Below are positions 8,364 to 18,444 of a stretch of 32,926 nucleotides of DNA, one piece after another. The notes beneath the pieces are model-generated. The model searched no databases. It was not told the DNA's origin and saw only the letters and a program-made list of their open reading frames with translations. The position numbers and the translations under genes were made by a program. The first letter of the stretch is position 1. Each line of letters begins with the position of its first letter. This DNA is from an uncultured beta proteobacterium (GTDB lineage: Bacteria; Pseudomonadota; Gammaproteobacteria; Burkholderiales; Burkholderiaceae_C): the NCBI GenBank assembly GCA_903906695.1, contig CAIVLG010000195.1, positions 1 through 32,926 on the forward strand. Reading direction: 5' to 3'.

Positions 8364-8852
8364 ATGCACATCAACGAACAAACCCTGACGCGCTTCTACA
8401 GCGCCTTTGCAGCACTGGATGCCGACACCATGGCGGCCTGCTACGCAGAAGATGCGCTCTTTGACGACCCTGCGTTTTCGCTCAAGGGGCGGCGCGAAGT
8501 GGGCGGCATGTGGCACATGCTGTGTGACGCCACAAAGAGCAAGGGGCGACAGGACTGGCGACTTGAATTCCGTGACGTTCATGCGGACGCGAGCACCGGC
8601 CGCGCTCACTGGGAAGCACACTACCGTTTCACTGTCACCAAGCGGGTGGTCCACAACATCATCGAAGCCAGCTTCACTTTCACACCGCAAGGTTTGATCG
8701 CCACGCACAAGGACACCTTCGACTTTTGGCGCTGGTCACGACAGGCACTGGGCCTGGCCGGCATCGTGCTGGGCTGGATGCCTTTCTTCCGCAGGCAGAT
8801 GCGCGAGCAAACTCGCCTGACGCTCACCAAGTATCTGGCCAACAAACCATGA
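8364..8852 (+). CDS. NTF2-like / SnoaL-like protein
   Basis: The 162-residue protein matches the NTF2-like fold family: an N-terminal helix region (FYSAFAALDADTMAACYAED), an acidic turn (ALFDDPAF) and beta strands with conserved aromatic residues (HWEAHYRFTV, DTFDFWRW). Such proteins are small pocketed isomerases, cyclases, hydrolases or binding proteins, so no reaction can be assigned. Unusually, the last ~40 residues add a hydrophobic stretch (ALGLAGIVLGWMPFF, about 128-142) followed by a basic tail. It lies between tctAB and the TRAP operon, but 148 bases and a promoter separate it from the latter. Confidence 0.75.
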   Translation: MHINEQTLTRFYSAFAALDADTMAACYAEDALFDDPAFSLKGRREVGGMWHMLCDATKSKGRQDWRLEFRDVHADASTGRAHWEAHYRFTVTKRVVHNIIEASFTFTPQGLIATHKDTFDFWRWSRQALGLAGIVLGWMPFFRRQMREQTRLTLTKYLANKP

Positions 8853-8907
8853 CCGCCAGGCGAACCAGCGCCAGATCGGTCTGAATGACACATCCGAAGA
8901 AAACCGT

Positions 8908-8935
8908 TTGCCAAAAATAGTCTTGCCTCTATACT
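8908..8935 (+). promoter_or_regulatory. Sigma70-type promoter of the TRAP operon
   Basis: A -35 element TTGCCA (8908-8913) and a -10 element TATACT (8930-8935) are 16 bases apart. They lie about 65 bases before the chosen start of the first TRAP gene. Both hexamers are close to consensus, and the site is in a short AT-richer patch. Confidence 0.6.
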
Positions 8936-9000
8936 TTCGTTGAAACCGCAAGACGGCAGTGATCGTCAAGTGGTCCATAGAACAAGAGGCGACAAAGACA

Positions 9001-9543
9001 ATGCAGGAAAAAGCGAGTTCCGGCCCTGCTCCGCAGGCTGGTATTGAAGAACGGGGTCCGTATGGACGCTTGCTGTTCGAACTGGCCAAATGGTTTGCCT
9101 ATACCGGCGGTCTGATCTTCATCGCGCTGGTCATCATGTCCGCCGTTTCCATTGTCGGACGCAAACTCTTCAACGCGCCGGTGCCAGGCGATGTGGAAGT
9201 GCTGCAAATGTCGGCCGCGTTTGCTTCAGCAACTTTCTTCGCCTACTGTCATTTGATGCACGGTGATGTCAAGGTCGATTTCTTCACCGCCCACATGACC
9301 AGTGGCCGGCGCCTGGTGCTGGACTCTGCCGGCTCCTTGCTGATCGGTCTGATCGGCGCGCTGCTGGCCTGGCGCACCGGTGTCGGCGCCCTGAGCCTGA
9401 AAGAAGCCGGCGAATCCTCGGCCGTTCTCGAACTGCCGGTCTGGATTGCGCAGGCCCTGATGGTGCCGAGCTTTGTTTTGATGGCGCTGTCGGGGTTCTA
9501 CATGTGCCTGCTACCGTGGACGCGGCGCAGGGTGAAATCATGA
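9001..9543 (+). CDS. TRAP transporter small membrane subunit (DctQ family)
   Basis: The 180-residue protein has four hydrophobic segments (starting near residues 33, 67, 110 and 148) and the family-typical AVSIVGRKLFNAPVPGDVEV loop after the first helix. DctQ proteins partner the large membrane subunit in Na+-coupled solute uptake. I chose the ATG at 9001 because an AGAGG element lies ahead of it; an in-frame GTG at 8959 would add 14 residues with no better ribosome site. The stop overlaps the next start (ATGA at 9540-9543). Confidence 0.9.
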   Translation: MQEKASSGPAPQAGIEERGPYGRLLFELAKWFAYTGGLIFIALVIMSAVSIVGRKLFNAPVPGDVEVLQMSAAFASATFFAYCHLMHGDVKVDFFTAHMTSGRRLVLDSAGSLLIGLIGALLAWRTGVGALSLKEAGESSAVLELPVWIAQALMVPSFVLMALSGFYMCLLPWTRRRVKS

Positions 9544-10871
9544 GCGGAACGCAGATCGGCTTCATCATTTTTGGCGTCCTGTTGACGTTGCTGGTGCTGC
9601 GCGTGCCGATCGGCGCCGCCATGTTTATCTCGGGCGGCGGCGGCTATGTCTACCTGACCGGCGGCGAGTCGACAACACTGCTCAACTCGCTGAAGAATCT
9701 GGCCTATGCGCGGCTTTCAAACTACGACCTGGTGGTAATCCCGCTGTTTCTGCTGATGGGACAGTTCGCCACGCACGGCGGTCTGAGCCGCTCCCTGTTC
9801 AAGTTCGTCAGCGCCTTCATCGGGCACCACAAGGGCGGTATCGCAATGGCGGCGATCGGCGCTTGCGCCGGCTTTGGCGCGATCTGCGGCTCGTCTTTGG
9901 CGACCGCCGCCACCATGGGCCAGGTGGCGCTGCCTGAACTCAAACGCTATGGCTATTCCGGCTCGCTGGCAACCGGGGCGCTGGCTGCCGGCGGCACGCT
10001 CGGCATCATGATTCCGCCCTCGGTGCCGCTGGTGATCTACGCCATCCTGACGCAGGAATCGATCGGCAAACTGTTCATGGCAGCCGTGTTGCCGGGCATC
10101 ATCGCCATGCTCGGCTACATGCTGGTGGTGCAGATCATGGTCACGCTGAATCCGGCGGCCGGCCCGGCCGGGCCGCGTGTGGCGTGGCCGCAGCGCCTGC
10201 GCTGCCTGCTCCAGGTGCTACCGGTTCTGCTGGTCTTCATCGTCGTGATTGTCGGCATCTACGGCGGCTGGGCCAACCCAACGGAGGCGGCTTCCATCGG
10301 CGCCGCTTCGTGCGGCATCCTGGCACTGGTGTCTGGCAATATGGGGATGGAACAGGTGCGCAGGAGCCTGCTCGGCACGGCCACCGCAACGGCCATGATC
10401 TTTCTGGTGCTGCTGGGTGCGGACATGATGAACTCGGCGCTGGCGGTCTCACAGATGCCGGTTGAACTGGCCGATTGGGTGAAGAACAGCGGCATGTCGC
10501 CCCTGCTGGTGATGGCCATGATTCTGCTGATCTACATCCTGCTCGGCTGCGTCATGGACTCGCTGGCCATGATCCTGCTGACGATCCCGATTTTTTATCC
10601 GATGATCATGGGGCTCGATTTTTTTGGTCTGCCGCAGGTGGACAAGTCGATCTGGTTTGGCATCCTGGCGCTGATGGTGGTAGAGATCGGTCTGGTGCAT
10701 CCTCCGGTCGGCATGAATGTCTACGTCATCAACCGCCTTGCGGTGGACGTGCCGCTGATGGAAACCTTCAAGGGCGTGATCCCGTTTCTGATTTCGGATT
10801 TCATACGCATCACGCTGCTGGTGTTCTTTCCGATCGTCTCGCTTTATCTGGTGCGCACCTTTGGCGCATGA
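9540..10871 (+). CDS. TRAP transporter large membrane subunit (DctM family)
   Basis: The 443-residue protein has about twelve membrane segments and the DctM core signature GSSLATAATMGQVALPELKR followed by AAGGTLGIMIPPSVPLVIYA (about residues 119-175). DctM carries the elevator-type transport domain that moves substrate with Na+. The start at 9540 overlaps the preceding stop as ATGA, giving MSGTQIGFIIFG directly at the first helix. An in-frame ATG at 9504 would lie well inside the small-subunit gene. Confidence 0.94.
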   Translation: MSGTQIGFIIFGVLLTLLVLRVPIGAAMFISGGGGYVYLTGGESTTLLNSLKNLAYARLSNYDLVVIPLFLLMGQFATHGGLSRSLFKFVSAFIGHHKGGIAMAAIGACAGFGAICGSSLATAATMGQVALPELKRYGYSGSLATGALAAGGTLGIMIPPSVPLVIYAILTQESIGKLFMAAVLPGIIAMLGYMLVVQIMVTLNPAAGPAGPRVAWPQRLRCLLQVLPVLLVFIVVIVGIYGGWANPTEAASIGAASCGILALVSGNMGMEQVRRSLLGTATATAMIFLVLLGADMMNSALAVSQMPVELADWVKNSGMSPLLVMAMILLIYILLGCVMDSLAMILLTIPIFYPMIMGLDFFGLPQVDKSIWFGILALMVVEIGLVHPPVGMNVYVINRLAVDVPLMETFKGVIPFLISDFIRITLLVFFPIVSLYLVRTFGA

Positions 10872-10916
10872 CACCGACTCACCCTGTTCCGCAAACTCAA
10901 AAAGAGGAGATTAGAC

Positions 10917-11954
10917 ATGCCGATACGCAAGACACTCACACCCCTGCTGGCCGCCACGGTGCTGGCCCTTGGCAGCAGCGCAAGCTGGGCGCAGGAAGTG
11001 ACACTCAAGGTGCATCATTTTCTGGCGCCGAACGCAACCTCGCAAAAATTGCTGCTGGGACCGTGGTGCGAAAAAATTGCCAAAGAATCCAACAACCGGC
11101 TCAAGTGCCAGATCTATCCGGCCATGCAATTGGGCGGCACACCGCCTCAACTGTTCGACCAGGCCAAGGACGGCGTCGCCGACATCGTCTGGACCGTGCC
11201 CACGTACCAGGCCGGGCGCTTCATGAAGTCCGAAGTGTTCGAACTGCCGTTCATGACCAGGACCGCCGAGGGCGGCAGTCGCGCTTTCTGGGAATACGTG
11301 CAAAAGAACTCGCTCGATGAATTCAAAGGCACCAAGATTTTGATGGCCCATGTGCATGACGGCGCCGAACTGCACTTTGCCAGCAAACAGGTCAAGACGC
11401 TGGAAGACCTGAAGGGACTCAAGATACGGGCACCGACGCGCATCGGCACCCGTATGCTGACGGCGCTCGGTGCGACCCCGATCCAGATGCCGGCGCCGCA
11501 GGTGCAGGAGGCGATCTCCAAAGGCGTGGTCGATGGCGCCTCACTGCCGTGGGAAGTGGTGCCGGGAATCAAGGTGCACGAGGTGACCAAGTTCCATACC
11601 GAAACCGGACCCGACCAGCGCAAGATGTCGAACACCATCTTCGTGGTTGCAATGAACGAGGCCAAGTACAACAGCCTGGCCCCGGAGCTGAAGAAGGTGA
11701 TCGACGCCAACAGCGGTGCTGAAGCTTCAGCCTGGGCCGGCAAGGTGTGGGACAGCACGATTGCACCGGGACGCAAGGCAGCGACCGACCGCGGCAACGT
11801 GGTGAATGTCTTGACGGCCGCCGAATATCAGCGGTGGGAGAAAGCCACCGAAGTCGTCGCCCAGGACTGGCTGAAGGACGTCGCGGCCAAAGGCATAGAT
11901 GGCAAACCCTTGTTGGAATCAGCCAAAGCGCTGCTGAATCAATACGACAAATAG
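10917..11954 (+). CDS. TRAP transporter periplasmic binding protein (DctP family)
   Basis: The 345-residue protein has a classical signal peptide (cleavage likely after SSASWA, about residue 24) and a mature DctP fold. LKGLKIRAP (about residues 167-175) carries the conserved Arg that clamps the ligand carboxylate in characterised members, and GVVDGASLPWEV is the usual later motif. A strong ribosome site (AAGAGGAGA) precedes the ATG at 10917, suited to the high level normally needed for the binding subunit. It is the third gene of the TRAP operon. The ligand is probably an organic acid but is not identified. The stop lies 12 bases from the 3' end of a convergent tRNA with no clear terminator. 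Confidence 0.93.
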   Translation: MPIRKTLTPLLAATVLALGSSASWAQEVTLKVHHFLAPNATSQKLLLGPWCEKIAKESNNRLKCQIYPAMQLGGTPPQLFDQAKDGVADIVWTVPTYQAGRFMKSEVFELPFMTRTAEGGSRAFWEYVQKNSLDEFKGTKILMAHVHDGAELHFASKQVKTLEDLKGLKIRAPTRIGTRMLTALGATPIQMPAPQVQEAISKGVVDGASLPWEVVPGIKVHEVTKFHTETGPDQRKMSNTIFVVAMNEAKYNSLAPELKKVIDANSGAEASAWAGKVWDSTIAPGRKAATDRGNVVNVLTAAEYQRWEKATEVVAQDWLKDVAAKGIDGKPLLESAKALLNQYDK

Positions 11955-11966
11955 GCCGCGACCAAA

Positions 11967-12043
11967 TGGTGGGACGTGAAGGACTTGAACCTTCGACCAA
12001 AGGATTATGAGTCCTCTGCTCTAACCAACTGAGCTAACGTCCC
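11967..12043 (-). tRNA. tRNA with CAT anticodon, probably tRNA-Ile2 (elongator Met possible)
   Basis: The minus strand folds as a complete 77-base cloverleaf: acceptor GGGACGT/ACGTCCC, D-loop with AGTTGGTTAGA, anticodon loop CTCATAA, T-arm GAAGG/CCTTC, and encoded CCA. The anticodon is CAT. The GGTTCAAGTCC T-loop context and the overall body resemble the isoleucine tRNA whose C34 is changed to lysidine by TilS more than elongator Met tRNA. The two cannot be separated with certainty by eye. It lies 24 bases downstream of the hrcA stop on the same strand. Confidence 0.93.
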
Positions 12044-12067
12044 GACCGGAGAGCGGATTGTAAAGGT

Positions 12068-13072
12068 CTACTTGTGGTGGCTCAGGGCGTTGCTGACCAG
12101 CTTGGAGGTGATGTCCACGATCTGGATCATGCGGTCGTAGGGCATGCGGGTCGGGCCGATGACGCCCAGCGTGCCGACCACCTGGCCATCGACCTCGTAG
12201 GGTGCACTGACAATCGACAGGTCTTCAAATGGGATGACCTGGCTTTCGCCGCCGATGAAGATCCGAACGCCCTCGGCCTGCCCTGCGATATCGAGCAAGC
12301 GCATCAGTTGGGCCTTTTGCTCGAACAGCTCAAAGGCGCGGCGCAGGTGCCCCATGTCGTTGGAGAAATCGGTGACGGCCAGCAGATTGCGCTCACCGGA
12401 GATGACCACCTCGTCCTGCGTTTCTGAAATCGCCTCGGAACTCGCGGTCACCGCCGCCTGCATCAAAGCGGCGATCTCGGAACGCAAACTTTCGACTTCG
12501 CGCTGCAGCCGCTCGCGCACCTGCTCGATGGTCAGCCCGACATAGTGGCTGTTGAGGAAGTTGGCGGCCTCGACCAGTTGCGCCTGCGAATAGTCGAGTT
12601 CGGTGAAGATGACGCGGTTTTGCACATCGCCCTCGGGCGACACGATGATCACCAGCAAACGCCGCTCCGACAGGCGCAGAAATTCGATGTGCCGAAACAG
12701 GGAAGAGCGGCGCGGCGTCATCACGACCCCGACAAACTGCGACAGACTGGAGAGCAGGTTGGCCGCGTTCGAAATCACTTTCTGCGGCAGATCGCTGGCC
12801 AGACTGTGCTCCGAAAACTGTCCTCGCTGCACCGTCAGCATGGTGTCGACAAAGAGGCGATAGCCGCGCGCTGTCGGGATCCGACCGGCCGAAGTGTGCG
12901 GGCTGACAATCAGCCCGAGATCTTCCAGATCGGACATGACGTTGCGGATCGTGGCCGGCGACAGGTCCATGCCGGAGGCCTTGGAGAGCGTGCGCGAACC
13001 GACCGGCTGCCCGTCGGCAATGTAGCGCTCCACCAGCGCTTTTAACAACAACTTGGAACGATCATCCAGCAT
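12068..13072 (-). CDS. hrcA: Heat-inducible transcription repressor HrcA
   Basis: The 334-residue protein begins with the HrcA winged-helix domain ([35 protein letters not shown]) and has the family-typical [20 protein letters not shown] near residues 57-76. Dimerisation and inserted domains follow ([29 protein letters not shown]). HrcA represses chaperone genes by binding CIRCE elements and needs GroE for folding. No CIRCE-like TTAGCACTC repeat is visible upstream, so autoregulation is not evident here. It diverges from nadK with only 28 bases between start codons. TAAAAT at 13084-13079 on the minus strand is a possible -10 element. Confidence 0.96.
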   Translation of the reverse strand: MLDDRSKLLLKALVERYIADGQPVGSRTLSKASGMDLSPATIRNVMSDLEDLGLIVSPHTSAGRIPTARGYRLFVDTMLTVQRGQFSEHSLASDLPQKVISNAANLLSSLSQFVGVVMTPRRSSLFRHIEFLRLSERRLLVIIVSPEGDVQNRVIFTELDYSQAQLVEAANFLNSHYVGLTIEQVRERLQREVESLRSEIAALMQAAVTASSEAISETQDEVVISGERNLLAVTDFSNDMGHLRRAFELFEQKAQLMRLLDIAGQAEGVRIFIGGESQVIPFEDLSIVSAPYEVDGQVVGTLGVIGPTRMPYDRMIQIVDITSKLVSNALSHHK

Positions 13073-13100
13073 CGGGGCATTTTAGTGATGTAATTTGCGA

Positions 13101-13997
13101 ATGAAGTCAAAATTTCCGCTCGTTGCGCTGATTGGCAAGTACCAGACCCTGGCGTCGGGCTCGTCGTCGGCGTCGTCGCGCAGCGTGCTGGAAGACATTG
13201 CTGATTTCTTGCATGTGCAGGGTTGCGAAGTCGTTTTCGAGCAGGACACAGCGCACAACATGGGAATATCGGGTTACCGGGTCCTTGAAGTGCAGTCGAT
13301 CGGTGAACAATGCAGTCTCGGTCTGGTGGTGGGCGGTGACGGCACCATGCTGGGCATTGGCCGCCAGCTGGCCCGCTTTGGCGTGCCACTGATCGGCATC
13401 AACCAGGGGCGGCTTGGATTCATCACCGACATCCCGCTGGGCACGTTCAGGGCCACCCTGGCGCCGATGCTGCACGGCAAGTTCGAAGAGGACCATCGCA
13501 GCCTGATTCATGCCAGGGTGATGCGCGACGGACACTGTGTCTACGATGCTTTGGCCATGAACGATGTGGTGGTGAACCGGGCCGCCACCTCAGGCATGGT
13601 TGAGCTGCGGGTGGAAGTGGACGGACATTTTGTGGCGAATCAAAGAGCCGATGGTCTGATCATTGCCACACCGACCGGCTCGACCGCCTATTCGCTGTCC
13701 GCCGGTGGACCGATATTGCACCCTTCGATTCCGGGTTGGGTCCTGGTGCCGATCGCCCCGCACACGCTGTCGAACCGGCCCATCGTTCTTGCCAACGCAA
13801 CCGAGATTGCGATCGAAGTTGTGGCCGGACGCGATGCCAGCGCCAGCTTTGACACCCAGTCGCTGGCCTCGCTGCTGCACGGTGACCGCATCGTCGTGAC
13901 GCACTCGGAACATCATGTGCGTTTCCTGCACCCCAAGGGCTGGTCCTATTTCGATACGCTGCGGCAGAAGTTGCACTGGAATGAGGGGGTGGCCTGA
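13101..13997 (+). CDS. nadK: NAD kinase
   Basis: The 298-residue protein has the NAD-kinase motifs: GGDGT (78-82) with the catalytic Asp80, the AMNDVVV segment (152-158) and [14 protein letters not shown] (192-205). It phosphorylates NAD+ to NADP+ in the cytoplasm. ATG 13101 is preferred over the in-frame TTG at 13095. Placement immediately before recN and divergent from hrcA is common in Burkholderiales. The recN GTG lies two bases after the stop, so the pair is almost certainly one operon. Confidence 0.96.
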   Translation: MKSKFPLVALIGKYQTLASGSSSASSRSVLEDIADFLHVQGCEVVFEQDTAHNMGISGYRVLEVQSIGEQCSLGLVVGGDGTMLGIGRQLARFGVPLIGINQGRLGFITDIPLGTFRATLAPMLHGKFEEDHRSLIHARVMRDGHCVYDALAMNDVVVNRAATSGMVELRVEVDGHFVANQRADGLIIATPTGSTAYSLSAGGPILHPSIPGWVLVPIAPHTLSNRPIVLANATEIAIEVVAGRDASASFDTQSLASLLHGDRIVVTHSEHHVRFLHPKGWSYFDTLRQKLHWNEGVA

Positions 13998-13999
13998 CC

Positions 14000-15649
14000 G
14001 TGAGCCTGCGGCGGATTGTCTTGCGCAATTTCGTGATCGTCAGTGAACTCGATCTCGATCTGGCCAGCGGTTTTACGGTCCTGACCGGCGAAACCGGTGC
14101 CGGCAAATCGATCCTGATTGATGCGCTGCAGCTGGTCACCGGGGGGCGCTCGGATGTCGGGGTGATCCGCGAAGGCTCCGAGCGCACCGATGTCAGCGCC
14201 GAGTTCGACGCAACGCCGGCCGTTTCACTCTGGCTGGAGGCGGCCGGCTTCGAGGCCGGCGACGGCCTCTTGCTGCGGCGCACGGTCGACCAGCAGGGCA
14301 AGAGCCGCGCCTGGATCAACGGCAGCCCGGCGACGGCGACGCAGCTGCGAGAAATTGGCGAGCAGTTGCTCGATATTCATGGCCAGCATGCCTGGCAAAG
14401 CCTGACCCGTCCCGAAGCCATGCGCAGCCTGCTGGACGCCTACGCCGGCGTCTCGTCGGCGCTGTTGAGCAGGCTCTGGCACGAGTGGCGCCGAGCCCAG
14501 GAGGAGCTGACGCGTGCCCTCTCAGAACAGCATTCCCTGCAAAGTCAGCGTGAACGCCTGGCCTGGCAAATGACTGAGGTCGAGAAACTGGCACCACTGC
14601 CTGATGAATGGGACGCGCTCAATACCGAGCACGGCCGGCTCTCCAACGCCCAGGCCCTGCTGGACGCCGCACAGGGCGCTCTGCAAACCCTGGACGCCAA
14701 TGACATCAGTGCCCGCAGCGCTTTGCATACGGCCTGCCAACGGCTGCAACAGCAGCAGCATCTTGAACCCTACTTCGCAGGGCTGACCGAAGTTCTGTCG
14801 TCGAGTCTGGCCCAGGTCGAAGATACCGTCCATGCGCTGCGCAGCTATCTGCGCAAGACCGATCTGGACCCCCAGCGTCTGGCTGAACTCGATACCCGAA
14901 TGGCACTCTGGCTGTCGCAGGCAAGACGCTATAAATGTTCCCCCGCCGAATTGCCCGCACTGCTCGCCAGCTGGAAGCGGGAACTGGAGCAGCTTGATGC
15001 AGCGGCTGACTTGGCCACCCTGCGGGACCGACAAAGCGCCGCACAACAAGCCTATCTGCTTGAGGCGCAGACTCTGTCGCAGGCCCGCAAACGCAGCGCA
15101 CCTCAATTGGCCAAAGCCATTACTGTGGCAATGCAGGGTCTGGGCATGCAGGGCGGCCAATTCGAGGTGGCCTTGCCGAAGTCCGCTCAACCGATGCAGC
15201 AGGGTCTGGAAGAAGTCAGTTTCCTGGCAGCCGGACACGCCGGCAGCACGCCGCGCCCGGTGAGCAAGGTGGCATCGGGCGGTGAACTGTCACGCATGGC
15301 ACTGGCGATCGCCGTCACCACCAGCCAGCTCGGTACCGCGCAAACGCTGATTTTCGACGAGATCGACTCGGGCGTCGGAGGCGCCGTCGCCGAAACGGTC
15401 GGCCGCCTCATGAAGCAATTGGGCAGCGATCGACAGGTCCTTGCGGTGACCCATTTGCCGCAAGTGGCTGCCAGTGCCGATCACCATCTGGTCGTCACCA
15501 AACAGACACAGGGCAAGACTACATTGAGCTCGGTCGACGAGGTGCAGGGTGAGCGGCGCGTGGCGGAGGTGGCGCGCATGCTCGCAGGCGAGCGCCTTTC
15601 GGACACGACACTGGCGCACGCCCGGGAGATGCTGCAATTGCAGGAGTAA
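14000..15649 (+). CDS. recN: DNA repair protein RecN
   Basis: The 549-residue SMC-like ATPase has Walker A GETGAGKS (30-37), long helical arms through the middle (Gln/Leu-rich coiled-coil stretches about 150-370), an ABC signature in [10 protein letters not shown] (~424-433) and Walker [10 protein letters not shown] (~450-458). RecN helps process double-strand breaks with RecA. The start is GTG with a purine-rich site (GAGGGGG) inside the end of nadK. A proline-poor central coiled coil and full length suggest an intact gene. SOS control is usual for recN, but no LexA box is apparent in the two-base gap, so expression probably follows nadK. Confidence 0.96.
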   Translation: MSLRRIVLRNFVIVSELDLDLASGFTVLTGETGAGKSILIDALQLVTGGRSDVGVIREGSERTDVSAEFDATPAVSLWLEAAGFEAGDGLLLRRTVDQQGKSRAWINGSPATATQLREIGEQLLDIHGQHAWQSLTRPEAMRSLLDAYAGVSSALLSRLWHEWRRAQEELTRALSEQHSLQSQRERLAWQMTEVEKLAPLPDEWDALNTEHGRLSNAQALLDAAQGALQTLDANDISARSALHTACQRLQQQQHLEPYFAGLTEVLSSSLAQVEDTVHALRSYLRKTDLDPQRLAELDTRMALWLSQARRYKCSPAELPALLASWKRELEQLDAAADLATLRDRQSAAQQAYLLEAQTLSQARKRSAPQLAKAITVAMQGLGMQGGQFEVALPKSAQPMQQGLEEVSFLAAGHAGSTPRPVSKVASGGELSRMALAIAVTTSQLGTAQTLIFDEIDSGVGGAVAETVGRLMKQLGSDRQVLAVTHLPQVAASADHHLVVTKQTQGKTTLSSVDEVQGERRVAEVARMLAGERLSDTTLAHAREMLQLQE

Positions 15650-15653
15650 AACC

Positions 15654-16544
15654 TTGAAATCCGAAAGCTCTGAACTACAGGTCGTTCTGATCACCGGCAT
15701 GTCGGGCTCCGGCAAATCAGTTGCACTGCATGCGCTCGAAGACGCCGGCTTCTTCTGCGTCGACAACCTGCCGCCCGAGTTGCTGCTTGCCTTTGTGGAA
15801 CTGGAGAAGCAGCAAAATGCGAGCCGGGTGGCGATTGCCATGGACGCCCGCAACGCCAGTTCGCTGCACCTGTTGCCGGCCCAATTGGCGCGTCTGAACG
15901 ACCAGGGCATTTCGGTCAAGTCCCATTTTCTGGACGCCACCACCGAAACGCTGGTGCGGCGTTATTCCGAAACACGACGCAAACATCCCTTGTCTCAGTC
16001 GGTCACCGAGCGCTCGGACAACAACCCGCGTCGGGCGCTGATCGAAGCCATCGAACTCGAACGCGAACTTCTGACCGATCTGCGCAATCAGGCCCACGTC
16101 ATCGACACCAGCAGCATCCGGCCCTCACAGTTGCAGGCTTATGTCAAGTCGCTGATTTCGACCTCAGGCGGACAGCTGACGCTGGTATTCGAGTCCTTTG
16201 CCTTCAAACGCGGCGTGCCCACCGATGCCGACTACGTGTTCGATGTGCGCATGCTGCCAAACCCTCATTACGAGCCTGAGTTGCGCCTTCTGACCGGTCG
16301 GGACGAAGCCGTGGCCGCCTTCTTGCGCGAACAGGCCGACGTGACACTGATGCTCAACCATATCCATGCCTTTCTGCAGCACTGGCTTGACGCTCTGGCG
16401 CGTGATCACCGAAGCTATGTCACAGTGGCCATTGGCTGCACCGGCGGACAGCACCGCTCTGTCTATCTGGTGGAGCAGCTGGTCAAACTCTTCGAGGACA
16501 AATGGGTCACGCTGAAGCGGCATCGGGAGTTGGAAAAGAACTGA
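15654..16544 (+). CDS. rapZ: RNase adapter protein RapZ
   Basis: The 296-residue protein has Walker A GMSGSGKS (15-22), a second nucleotide-site motif DARN (64-67) and the C-terminal RNA-binding segment [16 protein letters not shown] (~260-275). In enterics RapZ presents the sRNA GlmZ to RNase E and so controls amino-sugar synthesis; in Burkholderiales the target is less certain. The only start that gives the family-typical N-terminus is TTG at 15654, eight bases after CAGGAG at the end of recN. Its last 38 bases overlap the 3' end of mutY on the other strand. Confidence 0.93.
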   Translation: MKSESSELQVVLITGMSGSGKSVALHALEDAGFFCVDNLPPELLLAFVELEKQQNASRVAIAMDARNASSLHLLPAQLARLNDQGISVKSHFLDATTETLVRRYSETRRKHPLSQSVTERSDNNPRRALIEAIELERELLTDLRNQAHVIDTSSIRPSQLQAYVKSLISTSGGQLTLVFESFAFKRGVPTDADYVFDVRMLPNPHYEPELRLLTGRDEAVAAFLREQADVTLMLNHIHAFLQHWLDALARDHRSYVTVAIGCTGGQHRSVYLVEQLVKLFEDKWVTLKRHRELEKN

Positions 16545-17577
16545 AATCGGTCAGCAGCCTTCTGACCGGGGCCGGTAAACCCAGCTCTGGCCAACGCGCC
16601 GCGGCAGTCCACGTCCCGGCTGTGTCGAGCTTGGCTGAGGCCGGCAGTTGCAGCCGAACCGGATGCAGGTACAGGTCCTTGTGGGTCAGCACGTGAAGAA
16701 AGGCCGGCGCGTCGCGCAATGCCGATCGATAGCGCGCCGGAACCGCCGCCGCCAGAGATTCGCGCGCGTCAAACAAAGGAAAACAGTAAAGTCCGCCCCA
16801 AACCCCCTTGGTCGGTCGCTTGTCGAGCCAGACCGACCCGGCGCGGCTCTGTATCCATAGCAACCAGATGGACTGCGAGCTGCGCCGGGTCTTTCGCGTC
16901 TTCACCGGAAAACGCTCCACCTGCCCGAGACGACGCGCCACGCAGCAATCTGCCAGGGGACAGCGGTCACAGGCAGGACTCCTGGCGCTGCAAACGGTAG
17001 CACCCAAATCCATCATGCCCTGGGTGTAGCGCGGCATGGTTTGCGACAAATCGCGCACTGGCAATAATTGCGAAGCCAGATTCCAGAGCTCGCGTTCGTT
17101 GGCCAGAACGGACAAATCGGCACCAAAACCGAGAGCACGCGACAGTACACGTCTGACGTTGCCGTCCAGAATGGCGACGCGCTCGGCAAAACACAGCGCG
17201 GCAATCGCGGCAGCCGTGGATCGGCCGATGCCCGGCAGGGTTTGCAGAAGCTGCGCCGTTTGCGGAATGATGCCGCGGTGCAAGCCCATCACCTGGATCG
17301 CGCAGGCATGCAGGTTGCGGGCACGGCTGTAATAGCCGAGGCCGCTCCACAAGCCCAGCACCTCGTCCAGTGGCGCCGCGGCCAGCGCAGCGACGTCGGG
17401 AAAGCGTCTCAGGAAGCGCGCAAAGTAGTCGAGCACGGTTGTCACCTGCGTCTGCTGCAGCATGATTTCGGACAGCCAGACGCGATACGGATCTCTGCTG
17501 TTCTGCCACGGCAAATTGTTTCGTCCGTGCGCTTGCTGCCATTTCACCACTTTGCTGGCCAGGTCCGTCAATGCCAT
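16507..17577 (-). CDS. mutY: Adenine DNA glycosylase MutY
   Basis: The 356-residue enzyme removes adenine mispaired with 8-oxoguanine. Visible are catalytic Glu37 in [11 protein letters not shown], the helix-hairpin-helix LPGIGRSTA (114-122), catalytic Asp138 in ILDGNVRR, and the [4Fe-4S] cluster ligands Cys196-x6-Cys203-x2-Cys206-x5-Cys212. A C-terminal NUDIX-like domain (~235-345) with the WGGLYCFP segment recognises 8-oxoG. It starts 13 bases after mutM on the same strand, pairing two enzymes of the GO repair system in one operon. Confidence 0.95.
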   Translation of the reverse strand: MALTDLASKVVKWQQAHGRNNLPWQNSRDPYRVWLSEIMLQQTQVTTVLDYFARFLRRFPDVAALAAAPLDEVLGLWSGLGYYSRARNLHACAIQVMGLHRGIIPQTAQLLQTLPGIGRSTAAAIAALCFAERVAILDGNVRRVLSRALGFGADLSVLANERELWNLASQLLPVRDLSQTMPRYTQGMMDLGATVCSARSPACDRCPLADCCVARRLGQVERFPVKTRKTRRSSQSIWLLWIQSRAGSVWLDKRPTKGVWGGLYCFPLFDARESLAAAVPARYRSALRDAPAFLHVLTHKDLYLHPVRLQLPASAKLDTAGTWTAAARWPELGLPAPVRRLLTDFSSFPTPDAASA

Positions 17578-17590
17578 GGTTCAAACCGCT

Positions 17591-18406
17591 TCAAGTCTTC
17601 TGGCAATGAGCACAGTAGAAGGTTGAGCGCTGACCCTGTCGCAAACACCGGATCGTCGTGCCACAAACCCGACATGGTTGCCCCTCCCGCGCGTAGACCA
17701 TGGCTTCAAGCTGAAAGTGCCCTTTTTCTCCCGCGGCGCTGGAGAAATTGCGTAGCGTGCTGCCGCCGCCGGCCAGCGCTCGCGCCAACACATCCCTGAT
17801 GGCTGCGTGCAGTCGCTCGACACGCGGCCGCGTCAATTTGGCCGCGCTCAGCGTTGGCCTGATGCCGGCCAGGAAAAGCGTCTCCGAAGCGTAGATGTTG
17901 CCCACCCCCACCACCACATCGCCCGCCAGCAAGACCTGTTTGATGGCCGCTTTGCGACGCTTCAAGCCCGCGCGAAACCGGACCAGAGAAAAATCGTCCG
18001 ATAGCGGCTCCATGCCAAGCCTGTCAAGCAGCTTGCGCGCGGCGGGAGCCTCTTCACTGGCGGCATAGACAACCGCGCCAAAGCGCCGCGGATCGTTAAG
18101 CCGCAGCGTGCCGTGGGTCGTCACCATTTCAAAATGGTCATGCTTTCCCGGGGCCGCCAGCTCGCTTGAGAACATCAGACTGCCAGACATTCCCAGATGC
18201 AGCAACAGCAAGCCCTGATCGAGATCAATCAGCAGATATTTGCCGCGCCGGCGCACCGCCTGCACGTTGCGCCCCAACAGACTGGCCGTCGCACAGCCCA
18301 GGGGCCAGCGCAAGCTCTTGCCCAAATGCAGGGACAGCACTTTTGCCCCGGCAATGCGGTCGGCAAAACTCAAACGAGTGGCTTCAACTTCGGGTAATTC
18401 AGGCAT
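17591..18406 (-). CDS. mutM: Formamidopyrimidine-DNA glycosylase MutM (Fpg)
   Basis: The 271-residue protein starts MPELPEVE, providing the catalytic Pro2 and Glu3, with Lys56 in RRRGKYLLI. The C-terminal zinc finger reads CxxC-x16-CxxC (CRVC...CAHC) and includes the catalytic Arg in GQRSTFY. It excises 8-oxoguanine and formamidopyrimidines, complementing MutY downstream. It diverges from the TPR gene with only 38 bases between the chosen start codons, so the two promoters must overlap one another or the coding ends. Confidence 0.96.
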   Translation of the reverse strand: MPELPEVEATRLSFADRIAGAKVLSLHLGKSLRWPLGCATASLLGRNVQAVRRRGKYLLIDLDQGLLLLHLGMSGSLMFSSELAAPGKHDHFEMVTTHGTLRLNDPRRFGAVVYAASEEAPAARKLLDRLGMEPLSDDFSLVRFRAGLKRRKAAIKQVLLAGDVVVGVGNIYASETLFLAGIRPTLSAAKLTRPRVERLHAAIRDVLARALAGGGSTLRNFSSAAGEKGHFQLEAMVYAREGQPCRVCGTTIRCLRQGQRSTFYCAHCQKT

Positions 18407-18444
18407 GAAGAACGATGTGGACTGACATGGATTATTATGGTCCG

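Noticed and set aside
13073..13100. CIRCE operator for HrcA autoregulation
   Set aside because: No TTAGCACTC-N9-GAGTGCTAA-like pattern is present in the gap before hrcA.
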